This document shows positions 18,574 to 27,159 of a DNA stretch of 64,000 nucleotides, in pieces. Each line of letters opens with the position of its first letter. Position 1 is the first letter of the stretch. Source of the DNA: Candidatus Binatia bacterium (GTDB lineage Bacteria; Desulfobacterota; Binatia; UBA9968); NCBI GenBank assembly GCA_036504975.1, contig DASXUF010000012.1, positions 1 through 64,000 on the forward strand. Direction: 5' to 3'. The notes under the pieces are model-generated. The model had not been told where the DNA came from and ran no database searches. It saw nothing but the letters and a program-made list of their open reading frames with translations. The position numbers and the translations under genes were made by a program.

Positions 18574-20819
18574 CCGAAAAAGCTTTGTCCCAGACCGCGC
18601 TCACTCCCGAGGTCATCGCCGCCCATGGTCTCACGGACGAGGAGTACCGGAAGATCGTCGATCTTCTCGGACGCGAGCCGAACTACACCGAGCTCGGCGT
18701 CTTCTCGGTCATGTGGTCGGAGCATTGCAGCTATAAAAGCTCCCGTCTGTTCCTCAAACGACTTCCCACCGAAGGCAAAGCCGTGATCCAGGGGCCGGGA
18801 GAGAACGCCGGCGTCGTCGACATCGGCAGCGGTCTTGCCGCGGTCTTCAAGATGGAGAGCCACAACCATCCGTCGTTCATCGAGCCGTACCAGGGCGCGG
18901 CGACCGGCGTCGGCGGCATCCTGCGCGACGTCTTCACGATGGGGGCGCGGCCCGTCGCTTCTCTCAACTCGCTCCGCTTCGGCAGCTTCGATCATCCGCG
19001 CACGCGCTATCTCCTCGGCGGCGTCGTCGCGGGCATCGGCGGCTACGGCAACTGCATCGGCGTGCCGACCGTCGGCGGCGAAGTTTTCTTCGACGAATCC
19101 TACAACGCCAACATTCTGGTCAACGCCTTCACGCTCGGCATCGCCAAGAAGCAGCGCATCTTCAAGGGCCGTGCGACCGGAGTCGGCAACCCGGTGATCT
19201 ACGTCGGCGCCAAAACCGGACGCGACGGCATTCACGGGGCGACGATGGCGTCCGAATCGTTCTCGGACGAGTCCGAGAAAAAAAGGCCGACGGTCCAGGT
19301 CGGCGATCCGTTTACGGAGAAGCTCCTGCTGGAAGCCTGCCTGGAGCTGATGAAAGGCGATCTGGGTGATCTCATTGTGGGCATTCAGGACATGGGCGCC
19401 GCCGGCCTCACCAGCTCGTCGGTGGAGATGGCGGACCGGGCCGGGACCGGCGTCGAACTCGAGCTGTCGCGCGTGCCGCTGAGAGAAACCGGCATGAGCC
19501 CTTACGAGATCCTGCTCTCGGAATCCCAAGAACGGATGCTCCTGGTGGCGAAAAAAGGCCGCGAGGCGGAGGTCAAGAAAATTTTTCAACGCTGGGACCT
19601 GGACGCGGTCGTGATCGGCAAGGTGACGAAGGACCGGACCTTCCGCGCCCTCTTCAACGGCGTCGAGGTCGCGCGGATTCCGGTAGCGGCGCTGACGTCC
19701 GCAGCGCCGGTTTACCAGCGACCGGCGGAGCGCCCGGTGGCTCTCGACGAGATTCAAAGGCTCAACCTAGACGAGATTCCGGCGCCGGCGAATCTGGAGA
19801 CGGCGCTGAAGCTCTTGCTCGATTCGCCCAACATCGCGTCGAAGGAATGGGTTTACCGGCAGTACGACCACCTGGTGCGGAGCAACACGGTCGTCGGGCC
19901 TTCGGCCGACGCGGCGGTGATCCGGATCAAAGGCGTGAAGCAGGGGTTGGCCCTCACCGTGGACGGCAACGGGCGCTATTGCTTCCTCGATCCCTACGTC
20001 GGCGGAATTCTTGCCGTGTCGGAAGCGGCGCGCAATCTCGCCGCGGTCGGCGCGCGCCCGATCGGCTTGAGCGACTGCCTCAACTTCGGCAGCCCGGAGC
20101 GGCCGGAGGTGATGTGGCAGTTTTCCCAGGTCATCGAGGGCATGCGCGCCGCCTGCGCCGCCCTCGGAGTGCCGGTTGTGAGCGGCAACGTGAGCTTCTA
20201 TAATGAAACCGATGGAGTGCCGATTTACCCCACGCCGACGATCGCGATGGTCGGTCTCCTGCCCAGGGTCGAGCGGCACGTCACGCCCTGGTTCAAGACG
20301 GTAGGGGACGTTATCGTGCTTCTCGGCCGGACGCGCGAGGAGCTCGGCGGCAGCGAGTATCTGAAGATCGTTCACGGGTTGGTCAAAGGGACGCCGCCGT
20401 GGATCGATTTGCGGCTGGAGCGGGCCGTGCAGCAGGCGTGCATCAACGCGATCGAGAAGGGGATCGTTCGCTCCGCGCACGACGTTTCCGACGGCGGCCT
20501 GGCGGTCGCGCTCGCGGAATGCTCGATCTCCGGGCCGGACAAGCCGCTCGGCGCGCGGATCGAGCTGCGCGAGATGATGCGGGGGGACGCGTTGCTCTTC
20601 GGCGAGTCTCAGTCGCGCATCGTCGTTTCGGTCCGGGAAAAAGATCTGGCGCGGCTCCGGCAAATCGCCGCCGAGGAGGGAGCGCCGATGCAGGTGCTCG
20701 GCGAGGTCGGAGGGTCGAGGCTGTCGATTCAGTCGCTCGTGCAGTTGCCGGTAGAAGAGATGCGGTCTATATGGGTGCACAGCCTGGAGCGGCGGCTGAA
20801 GGGAAAGGATGAAGGATGA
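18561..20819 (+). CDS. purL: phosphoribosylformylglycinamidine synthase subunit PurL
   Basis: ATP-dependent synthetase subunit that converts FGAR to FGAM with ammonia from PurQ. At 752 residues it is the short PurS-dependent form, without a fused glutaminase. It has the two AIRS-like halves: [23 protein letters not shown] in the first (read as separate motifs HNHPS and GAATGVGG), [15 protein letters not shown], and in the second [18 protein letters not shown] and [17 protein letters not shown]. The start overlaps purQ by 13 bp. A 43-bp spacer with a GGATGA-type simple repeat precedes purF. Confidence 0.96.
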   Translation: MGRVAEKALSQTALTPEVIAAHGLTDEEYRKIVDLLGREPNYTELGVFSVMWSEHCSYKSSRLFLKRLPTEGKAVIQGPGENAGVVDIGSGLAAVFKMESHNHPSFIEPYQGAATGVGGILRDVFTMGARPVASLNSLRFGSFDHPRTRYLLGGVVAGIGGYGNCIGVPTVGGEVFFDESYNANILVNAFTLGIAKKQRIFKGRATGVGNPVIYVGAKTGRDGIHGATMASESFSDESEKKRPTVQVGDPFTEKLLLEACLELMKGDLGDLIVGIQDMGAAGLTSSSVEMADRAGTGVELELSRVPLRETGMSPYEILLSESQERMLLVAKKGREAEVKKIFQRWDLDAVVIGKVTKDRTFRALFNGVEVARIPVAALTSAAPVYQRPAERPVALDEIQRLNLDEIPAPANLETALKLLLDSPNIASKEWVYRQYDHLVRSNTVVGPSADAAVIRIKGVKQGLALTVDGNGRYCFLDPYVGGILAVSEAARNLAAVGARPIGLSDCLNFGSPERPEVMWQFSQVIEGMRAACAALGVPVVSGNVSFYNETDGVPIYPTPTIAMVGLLPRVERHVTPWFKTVGDVIVLLGRTREELGGSEYLKIVHGLVKGTPPWIDLRLERAVQQACINAIEKGIVRSAHDVSDGGLAVALAECSISGPDKPLGARIELREMMRGDALLFGESQSRIVVSVREKDLARLRQIAAEEGAPMQVLGEVGGSRLSIQSLVQLPVEEMRSIWVHSLERRLKGKDEG

Positions 20820-20862
20820 GGATGAAATCAAAGTGGGGATAAGGTAAAGAGGTAAGGGATCA

Positions 20863-22293
20863 ATGTTCGATAAGTTCCACGAAGAATGCGCGGTGATGGG
20901 CGTCTACGGCCATCCCGAGGCGGCCAACCTGGTCTATCTCGGCCTCTACGCGCTGCAGCACCGCGGCCAGGAATCTTCCGGCATCGTCTCGTCCGACGGC
21001 AAGATCCTGATCTCGCACCGGCAGATGGGACTGGTCGCGGACATTTACAAAGAAGACGTGATGCGGCGGCTCGAAGGGCCGAGCGCGATCGGCCACAATC
21101 GCTACTCCACCACCGGGCAGAGCCACCTGCGCAACGCGCAGCCGTTCGTTGTCGAATACTCCCAGGGCCCGATCGCCATCTCGCATAACGGCAATCTCGT
21201 CAACGCGCACGTGCTCCGCGAGGAGCTGGAAATCTCCGGCTCGATCTTCCAGTCCACCTCAGACACCGAGGTGATCATCCATCTGATCGCGACCTCCAAA
21301 GAACAGAGCCTGATGAGCCGCATCGTCGAGGCGCTCAGCCGCGTCCGCGGCGCGTACTCACTGCTCTTTCTCACGCCGGAGCGGATGATCGCCGCGCGCG
21401 ATCCGAGCGGGTTCCGCCCGCTCGTCCTCGGCAAGCTCAAGTCGTCGACGCCGCGCGGCGGCTTTGTCGTCGCCTCGGAGACCTGCGCGTTGGACCTGAT
21501 CGAGGCCGACTATCTGAGGGAAGTCGAGCCGGGCGAGATCATCACCTTCGGCGCGCGCGGGATGGAGTCGCTGAAGCCGTTTCCGCCCTCGCCGCACGCG
21601 AAATGCATCTTTGAATACATTTATTTCTCGCGGCCCGACAGCAATCTCTACGGCCGCAACGTCTATCAGGTGAGAAAAGAGCTGGGGCGCCAGCTTGCGC
21701 GCGAGAGCGCGATCGAGGCCGACCTCGTAACGCCGGTGCCGGACTCGGGCGTGCCGGCGGCGATCGGCTTCGCCGAGGAGTCGGGCATCCCGCTGGAGTT
21801 CGGGCTGATCCGCAACCATTACGTGGGCCGGACCTTCATCGAGCCACAGCAGTCGATCCGCCACTTCGGCGTCAAGATCAAGCTCAACGCCCAGCGCGAG
21901 GTGCTGCAAGGAAAGCGGGTCGTCGTGGTGGACGATTCGATCGTGCGCGGCACGACGAGCCGGAAGATCATTCGCATGCTGCGCGACGCCGGCGCCAAGG
22001 AAGTGCACATGCGTATCAGCTCGCCGCCGACGATCAGCCCCTGCTACTACGGGATCGACACGCCGACGCGCGCCGAGCTGATCGCCTCCACGAATTCCAC
22101 CGAGGAGATCCGCAAGTTCATCGAAGCAGACACCCTCGCTTATCTCAGCCGCGACGGGATGTATACGTTTCTGAAGAACGGCGAGAAGCAAGGCTTCTGC
22201 GACGCCTGCTTCAGCGGCGATTATCCGGTCCACTTCGACGACGAGGGCCACACCCGCCAGCTGCACCTCTTCGACGCTCTCCAGCAGCGATAG
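20863..22293 (+). CDS. purF: amidophosphoribosyltransferase
   Basis: First committed enzyme of de novo purine synthesis (PRPP plus glutamine to phosphoribosylamine). The N-terminal nucleophile is Cys9, so an eight-residue propeptide (MFDKFHEE) must be removed. The phosphoribosyltransferase motif is [14 protein letters not shown]. Cysteines in [18 protein letters not shown] and [12 protein letters not shown] match the iron-sulfur ligands of the Bacillus-type enzyme, so an oxygen-sensitive [4Fe-4S] form is expected. 476 residues. Last gene of the purine block, followed by a 490-bp repeat-rich gap. Confidence 0.96.
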   Translation: MFDKFHEECAVMGVYGHPEAANLVYLGLYALQHRGQESSGIVSSDGKILISHRQMGLVADIYKEDVMRRLEGPSAIGHNRYSTTGQSHLRNAQPFVVEYSQGPIAISHNGNLVNAHVLREELEISGSIFQSTSDTEVIIHLIATSKEQSLMSRIVEALSRVRGAYSLLFLTPERMIAARDPSGFRPLVLGKLKSSTPRGGFVVASETCALDLIEADYLREVEPGEIITFGARGMESLKPFPPSPHAKCIFEYIYFSRPDSNLYGRNVYQVRKELGRQLARESAIEADLVTPVPDSGVPAAIGFAEESGIPLEFGLIRNHYVGRTFIEPQQSIRHFGVKIKLNAQREVLQGKRVVVVDDSIVRGTTSRKIIRMLRDAGAKEVHMRISSPPTISPCYYGIDTPTRAELIASTNSTEEIRKFIEADTLAYLSRDGMYTFLKNGEKQGFCDACFSGDYPVHFDDEGHTRQLHLFDALQQR

Positions 22294-22320
22294 GAGGACG
22301 GCCATAAAGACCCAACTCCT

Positions 22321-22580
22321 TCGTTGTGCTCGGCCCGCTTCGCGTCAACGTACTAAAAGAGTACGCCTCCGCTCGCGGACCTTCGCACGCCTCGGATTTG
22401 GGCCTTTCTGACCGTCCTCAAACTTTTTGGAAGACTTCAAATCAGCTTCGAGAAACCCCCAGGCGGGCGTTAAGATTGTTGCGCTCGATCGCGTCTCGCT
22501 CGACGTACTAGAAGAATGCGCCTGCGCTCGCCGATTCTTCGTGCGCCTCGTAGCTGGAGCGTTTCTGACCAGCTCTAGAC
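22321..22580. repeat. Tandem pair of a ~105-bp intergenic repeat
   Basis: Copy 1 (22321-22422) and copy 2 (22475-22580) share TTG(T/C)GCTCG, CGACGTACTA(A/G)AAGA, CGCCT(C/G)CGCTCGC, CGCCTCG and the 3' block TTTCTGACC. Between them lies a lone terminus of the MITE-like family. A diverged partial copy is near 10741-10770, and the start TTGTTGCGCTC reappears near 46118. Confidence 0.6.
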
Positions 22581-22686
22581 GTTGGAGTGAAGAACGCCTA
22601 TATAGCCATAACGTCATTCTGAGCGAAGCGAAGAATCTCTCCGCGTCGTTGACAAGTCCCCAGTGATTGACAAGCTGCACCTAGGA

Positions 22687-22748
22687 ATGGCCGTTTGTAA
22701 GACCTGAATTAAGACAAAGAACGGCCATGACAAACGAGATGTCGTTTG
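22687..22748. terminator. Two stem-loops after the SWIB gene
   Basis: Hairpin 1 pairs ATGGCCGTT (22687-22695) with AACGGCCAT (22720-22728). Hairpin 2 pairs CAAACGA (22731-22737) with TCGTTTG (22742-22748). They follow the stop codon of the minus-strand SWIB gene by about 40 bp and face purF. Neither has a clear T-run, so termination is a guess and a structured transcript end is an alternative. Confidence 0.4.
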
Positions 22749-22785
22749 CCCTGGCCGCTCTCAGAAAATTTGGGGAAGGGTTTTG

Positions 22786-23046
22786 CTACTTGAGATGACG
22801 ACTGACCAGCTTGGTCATCTCAAACATCGTGACCTTTTTCTTGCCGCCGAAGACCGCTTTGAGGCTGTCGTCGGCGTTGATCATCGTCCGCTTCGTTTTG
22901 TCCTGGAGCCCTCTGCGCTTGATATACTGCCAGAGCTTCTTGGTGACCTCGGTGCGCGGAAGAGCCTTGCTCCCCACAACCTCTGCCAAAGCCGCGGACG
23001 GTTGCATCGGTTTCATGAATGCAGCATTCGGTTTGCGTTTCGCCAT
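22786..23046 (-). CDS. SWIB/MDM2-domain protein
   Basis: 86-residue basic protein with a complete SWIB domain after a short tail: LPRTEVTKKLWQYIKRRGLQD, then INADDSLKAVFGGKKKVTMFEMTKLV at the C-terminus. The start has a strong AAGGAGGAG site. In eukaryotes SWIB occurs in chromatin remodellers. Bacterial copies occur alone, as here, or fused to topoisomerases, and their role is not settled. A basic, abundant DNA-binding protein is plausible. It lies 34 bp after the hydantoinase B stop with a possible TATAAA -10 element in the gap, so it may have its own promoter. Confidence 0.88.
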   Translation of the reverse strand: MAKRKPNAAFMKPMQPSAALAEVVGSKALPRTEVTKKLWQYIKRRGLQDKTKRTMINADDSLKAVFGGKKKVTMFEMTKLVSRHLK

Positions 23047-23080
23047 TTTCTCCTCCTTGGAGTTATTTACTAGTTGGAGT

Positions 23081-24844
23081 TTATAGCAAAGGAAAGTTTT
23101 GTTTACCAGCTTTTTTTTCATTTTTTCGTAGGGCGCGGGTCGCATCCCTGTCCACCGTCCAATCGCCGTTTTCCACCCCGAGCGCCACCCTATAATCCGC
23201 CCACGCGCTGGCGGCGGTGACGTAGCCCTGGCGGACGTCCTCGAGAACCTTTTCCGCCGGCCGCTCCAGAGCATCGGCCATGCCGCCGCCTCCGGGGCGA
23301 TCCAGGCGCAGGAGGTCACCCTTGCGGAGAATGTAATCGCCGAAGCGGGAGGGGAGCCGTTTTTCGTCTTTCGTGCCGGGATTGACGATGCACGCTCCTT
23401 TTATTCCCGGTTTTCCTCCCTCGGCGCCCTGGGGCGCGATCAAGTGTTTGTCCGTGCGCATGGAGAAACGGACTTCATCCTGGAGGATGCGGCATTCGCG
23501 GACGAAGCCGAGCCCGCCGCGGAACTTGCCCGCGCCGCCGGAATCGGCGATCAGCTCGAAGCGCTCGACCCGGGTGGGAAACTCCGACTCGATGATCTCC
23601 ACCGGCGCGGTGCGGCAGTTGCTCAAGTGAAAAGCCATTGCCGAGACGCCGTCTTGGCCGGATCTCGCGCCGGTGCCGCCGCTGAATATCTCGTAGTGGA
23701 CGTAGTCTCTCCCGCCGCCGCTTCGTCCTCCCAGCACCATGGCCGCGCTGCCGGAGCTACCGGCGACTCTCTTCTCCGGCGCGAAACGGGCCAGCGCTCT
23801 GAAGAGCGCTTCCACCACGGCCAGCGCCGTCGGCATATACGTGTTGACTGCGCCCGGAAAGCGCGGATGGAGCACGCTGCCTTCGCGGAATGTTGTCCGG
23901 CTCACCGCGGCGAGACCCTGATTGATCGGCAAGCATGGATCGACCAGAGAGATGAGGCAGTAAGAGCAACAGGCCCGTACCAGCGACGGCCGGATATTCG
24001 CCGGGCCGTGCGTCTGATCGCTCGACCCGCTGAAATCGAAATCGATTCGATCGCCCCGCTTTTCCACTTTCACGTGAATTCGGATGGGACGATCGAGATC
24101 GATGCCGTCATGATCCACGAAGCTCTCTCCCTCAGACGCGCCGTCCGGCCACGAGGCGATCGCTTGCCTGACCCGCGCTTCCGTATAGGAAGAGAGCAGC
24201 GTCGTCGCCGTGAGAATAATTTCTTTGCCGTAGCGGTTCATCAACTCCGCGAGCCTTTTTTCGCCGAGACGGTCCGCGCCGACCTGCCCGCGAATATCGC
24301 CGATCACAAGCTCGGGCGTGCGGCTGTTGGCGCTGATGAGAGCCTCGATCTCTCTCACGGTTTGATGTCGCGCGGCGAATTTCACCGGCGGCAGGTGCAG
24401 ACCTTCCTGAAAAATTTCCCGTGCCTGGCCCGAGCCGCTTCCGGGCACCATGCCGCCGATATCGCTCTTGTGCGCCATGTTGGCGGCAAAGCCGACCCAG
24501 TCATCGTGAAAAAAGATGGGCGTCAGGACCGCCATGTCCGGCGCGTGCGGGCTCCCGCCCAGATACGGATGGTTCATGATGAACGCATCGCCGTCGTGAA
24601 GCTCAGAGCGCTTGAAGTGTGTGAGCAGTCCTTCGGCGCAGGCGGGAAACGCGCCCATATGAAGCGGCAGTACGACGTGCTGGGCGATCACCTCGCCGCG
24701 GCAGTTTAGAATCGCGCAGCTTGCGTCCTGGGATTCGCGGATGATCGTGGAGAAGCCGGTGCGGAAGAGCGAGTTCTGCATCTCCTGGACGATGCCGGCG
24801 AGACGCGCCTGAATGATCTGAAGGGTTATTGCATCAACCGTCAT
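23081..24844 (-). CDS. hydantoinase B / oxoprolinase family protein (copy 1)
   Basis: Beta subunit of an N-methylhydantoinase/5-oxoprolinase-type ATP-dependent amidohydrolase, or of a related acetone/acetophenone carboxylase. 587 residues. Characteristic blocks: FSTIIRESQDASCAILNCRGEVIAQHVVLP, DAFIMNHPYLGGSPHAPDMAVL (given here as separate stretches INHPYLGG-like and HAPDM), SRTPELVIGDIRGQVGADR, and the glycine-rich GGAGKFRGGLGFVREC. Very similar to copy 2 at 25324-27069 throughout, so a duplication. The start overlaps a substrate-binding-protein remnant by 4 bp. The partner HyuA is at 27160-29229. Confidence 0.9.
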   Translation of the reverse strand: MTVDAITLQIIQARLAGIVQEMQNSLFRTGFSTIIRESQDASCAILNCRGEVIAQHVVLPLHMGAFPACAEGLLTHFKRSELHDGDAFIMNHPYLGGSPHAPDMAVLTPIFFHDDWVGFAANMAHKSDIGGMVPGSGSGQAREIFQEGLHLPPVKFAARHQTVREIEALISANSRTPELVIGDIRGQVGADRLGEKRLAELMNRYGKEIILTATTLLSSYTEARVRQAIASWPDGASEGESFVDHDGIDLDRPIRIHVKVEKRGDRIDFDFSGSSDQTHGPANIRPSLVRACCSYCLISLVDPCLPINQGLAAVSRTTFREGSVLHPRFPGAVNTYMPTALAVVEALFRALARFAPEKRVAGSSGSAAMVLGGRSGGGRDYVHYEIFSGGTGARSGQDGVSAMAFHLSNCRTAPVEIIESEFPTRVERFELIADSGGAGKFRGGLGFVRECRILQDEVRFSMRTDKHLIAPQGAEGGKPGIKGACIVNPGTKDEKRLPSRFGDYILRKGDLLRLDRPGGGGMADALERPAEKVLEDVRQGYVTAASAWADYRVALGVENGDWTVDRDATRALRKNEKKAGKQNFPLL

Positions 24845-25218
24845 GCTGATGCACCGAGCGCTTGATAGTAGCGATCATCAATGTAGCGTCGCGCCGCCGG
24901 GAGCGGCAGCGAAATACGCCCGCTCTCTGCGAGCAGCTCAAGCACAGCGAGCACTCCGGTCTCCGTGGGCGCGAGGCTCGGCGGCGAGGATGGATTCAGA
25001 TAGAGATCGTAGGTCTGCTCCGCCTGAGCCGGCGGCGTTTCCGTTGCGCGACTCAAAATATCCACGGCTCTGGAGCGATCCGCCACGTTTGCAAGCCATT
25101 CCCACGCGTCCTTAAGCGCTCTAAGGAAGTTCACGAATCTTTCATTGACTGCGCCTGTTTTTCGGACGACGCAGACCGTGAACGGATATGCAGGCGCGGC
25201 TTCGGTTGAGGAGCCGAG
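24841..25218 (-). pseudogene. C-terminal remnant of an NMT1/THI5-type ABC substrate-binding protein
   Basis: An open frame of 125 codons without a proper start reads GSSTEAAPAYPFTVCVVRKTG, then FVNFLRALKDAWEWLANV, and ends RRYIDDRYYQALGASA. This is the usual C-terminal third of periplasmic binding proteins for sulfonate/thiamine-precursor type ABC systems. The N-terminal two lobes are missing. Immediately upstream (25226-25313) lies an intergenic repeat, which probably marks the truncation point. The frame overlaps hyuB copy 1 by 4 bp, so the original gene was part of the operon. A GTG at 25134 could allow a 97-residue product. Confidence 0.7.
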
Positions 25219-25225
25219 TCATTTT

Positions 25226-25313
25226 TGTCATCCTGAGCGTCAGCGAAGGATCTCGACCGAAGTCCCATTCCTCATGCGAGATTCTTCGTCGCCTTCGGCT
25301 CCTCAGAATGACA
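25226..25313. repeat. Inverted TCATTCTGAGG-type repeat truncating the SBP gene
   Basis: Left arm TGTCATCCTGAGCG...GGATCTCG and right arm CGAGATTCTTCG...CTCAGAATGACA are inverted imperfect copies of one sequence. A single arm occurs at 22612-22640. The element sits exactly at the broken end of the substrate-binding-protein remnant. Confidence 0.7.
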
Positions 25314-25323
25314 TAGGAGTCTT

Positions 25324-27069
25324 TCAGCGGTCTGCAAGTGTTCTTCGCGCTTCGCTCGTCTGCTTCTCGTCGATGGAAAAATCGCCGTTTCCGGATTCGA
25401 TCGCCACGCCGTATAGCTCGCGCGCTTTCTCCATCGAGACGTAGCCGTTCTTCACGTCGGCCAAAACTTTCAACGGCTCACGCTCCAGCGGATTTCCCAG
25501 GCCGCCGCCTCCCGGAGTATCCAGGCATACGACGTCGCCGGGATGGAGCAGATGATCGGAGTAGCGCGAAGGAATGATTTTTTCTTTTTCGGTGTTGGGA
25601 TTGAGAGTGCACTTTCCCGGTTTTCCGGAAAAGCCGCCCTCGATTCCTTTTGGCGCTACGGCATGCTTGGTGGATCGGAGCGCGAAGCGCGCCTCCTGGT
25701 CGAGAAATTCATATTCGCGCACGAACCCCAAACCGCCGCGAAACTTGCCGGCGCCGCCGGAGTCGGAGATCAGCTCGAAGCGCCGGATGCGCGTGGAGAA
25801 TTCGGATTCGACGATCTCCACCGGAGCGATGCGGGCGTTCGACTGATTGACGTTGGTGCCGGAGACGCCGTCCTTGCCGCTGCGTCCGCCGGAGCCGCCG
25901 CCGAAAATCTCGTACTGCACGTAGCTCCGGCCGGTCTTGTTGCTGCGGCCGCCCACGATGATCGAGCGGCTGCTGCACCCGTCCGCCACTTTTTTGTGCG
26001 GCGTGATCCGGCTCAAGCCCTCGAAGAGCGCTTCGACCAGGGCGTGCACCGTGGGGTTATACGTGTTCACCGGCGCGGGGAAGCGCGGGTTGACGACGCT
26101 GCCGTCGCCGACTTTGATTTCGATCACCCGCGCCATGCCGTGGTTGATCGCGAGCGCCGGATCGACCAGCGCGATCAGACAGTAGGCGCACGCGGCGCGT
26201 ACGACGGTAGGCCGGATGTTGGCCGGTCCTTTGGTCTGCGCCGCCGAGCCGGTGAAGTCGAAGAATAGGCGGTCGCCTCTTTTCTCGAGCTTCACGTGGA
26301 TGCGCACGGGTTTGTCCAGCTCGATGCCGTCGCTGTCGACGAAGCGTTCGCCTTCGCCGTTGCCGTCCGGCCACGAGGCGATCTCGCGCCGCACTTTCGA
26401 CTCGGTCAGCGCAAACAGCGCATCGTAAGAATCGAGCACGGTCTCGCGGCCATATCTTTCCATCAGCTCCTGAAAGCGTCTTTCGCCCAGGCGGTCGGCC
26501 CCTACCTGGCCGCGCATGTCGCCGATCACCAGCTCGGGCGTGCGGCTGTTGGCGCCGATGATGTTCTCGATGTCGCCGCTCGGCTCGAAGCGCGCGACGT
26601 ACTTGATCGGCGGAAGATGAAGCCCTTCCTGAAAAATCTCCCGCGCCTGGCTCCAGCAGCTTCCCGGAACCGGCCCGCCGATGTCGCTTTTGTGCGCCAT
26701 GTTGGCGGCGAAGCCGACCCACTCGCCCTCGTAAAAAATCGGCGTCAGCACCGCCATGTCCGGCGCGTGCGGGCTCCCGCCCAAGTAGGGATGGTTGGTG
26801 ATGAAAGCGTCGCCTTCGTGAATCTCGGAAGGCGCGTAGTGCTTGAGCACGCCAGCAGCGCACGCGGGAAAGGCGCCCATGTGGAGCGGCAGGACGACGT
26901 GCTGCGCGACGACTTCTCCGCGACAATTTAAAATCGCGCAGCTAGCGTCCTGCGATTCGCGGATGATCGTGGAGTAGCCGGTGCGAAAGAGGGAGTTCTG
27001 CATCTCCTGGACGATGCCGGCGAGGCGCGCTTGGATCACTTGGAGAGTTATCGCATCGACCGAAGCCAT
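25324..27069 (-). CDS. hydantoinase B / oxoprolinase family protein (copy 2)
   Basis: Second HyuB-type subunit, 581 residues from ATG 27069 (MASVDAITLQVIQ), which has AAGG just upstream. An in-frame start 33 bp earlier is less likely. Shares with copy 1 the blocks TIIRESQDASCAILNCRGEV, EGLHLPPIKYVAR, RTPELVIGDMRGQVGADRLGE and DSGGAGKFRGGLGFVREY. As the copy adjacent to hyuA it is the more likely partner of that subunit. The 90-bp gap to hyuA holds an inverted repeat. Substrate (hydantoin, oxoproline, or a ketone to be carboxylated) cannot be told from sequence. Confidence 0.92.
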   Translation of the reverse strand: MASVDAITLQVIQARLAGIVQEMQNSLFRTGYSTIIRESQDASCAILNCRGEVVAQHVVLPLHMGAFPACAAGVLKHYAPSEIHEGDAFITNHPYLGGSPHAPDMAVLTPIFYEGEWVGFAANMAHKSDIGGPVPGSCWSQAREIFQEGLHLPPIKYVARFEPSGDIENIIGANSRTPELVIGDMRGQVGADRLGERRFQELMERYGRETVLDSYDALFALTESKVRREIASWPDGNGEGERFVDSDGIELDKPVRIHVKLEKRGDRLFFDFTGSAAQTKGPANIRPTVVRAACAYCLIALVDPALAINHGMARVIEIKVGDGSVVNPRFPAPVNTYNPTVHALVEALFEGLSRITPHKKVADGCSSRSIIVGGRSNKTGRSYVQYEIFGGGSGGRSGKDGVSGTNVNQSNARIAPVEIVESEFSTRIRRFELISDSGGAGKFRGGLGFVREYEFLDQEARFALRSTKHAVAPKGIEGGFSGKPGKCTLNPNTEKEKIIPSRYSDHLLHPGDVVCLDTPGGGGLGNPLEREPLKVLADVKNGYVSMEKARELYGVAIESGNGDFSIDEKQTSEARRTLADR

Positions 27070-27085
27070 GAATACCTTGAGTTTT

Positions 27086-27149
27086 AACCACAAAGAACGC
27101 AAAGGGAAGTCCTTCAGACCCTTTTGAGTGCTTTGTGTTCTTTGCGGTT
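27086..27149. repeat. AACCACAAAGAACGCAAAG inverted repeat between hyuA and hyuB
   Basis: A 19-bp arm (27086-27104) pairs with 27131-27149 with two mismatches, enclosing 26 bases. Located inside the hyuA-hyuB operon gap. It could form a stem-loop in the mRNA and modulate hyuB expression, or be a passive intergenic repeat. Confidence 0.7.
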
Positions 27150-27159
27150 GATTTTCTCC

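Larger units (their letters stand above)
22294..22785. other. Repeat-rich intergenic region between purF and the SWIB gene
   Basis: No protein gene is supported here. It contains two direct copies of a roughly 105-bp element (22321-22422 and 22475-22580), a single MITE-type terminus (CTTCGAGAAACCCCC at 22446-22460), one arm of the TCATTCTGAGCGAAGCG repeat (22612-22640), and two hairpins (22687-22748) next to the SWIB stop codon. The region separates convergent transcription units. Confidence 0.65.

Noticed and set aside
20805..20862. GGATGA repeats as multiple ribosome sites before purF
   Set aside because: The same purine-rich string occurs near 38040 and 47440 in other contexts, so it is a simple repeat.
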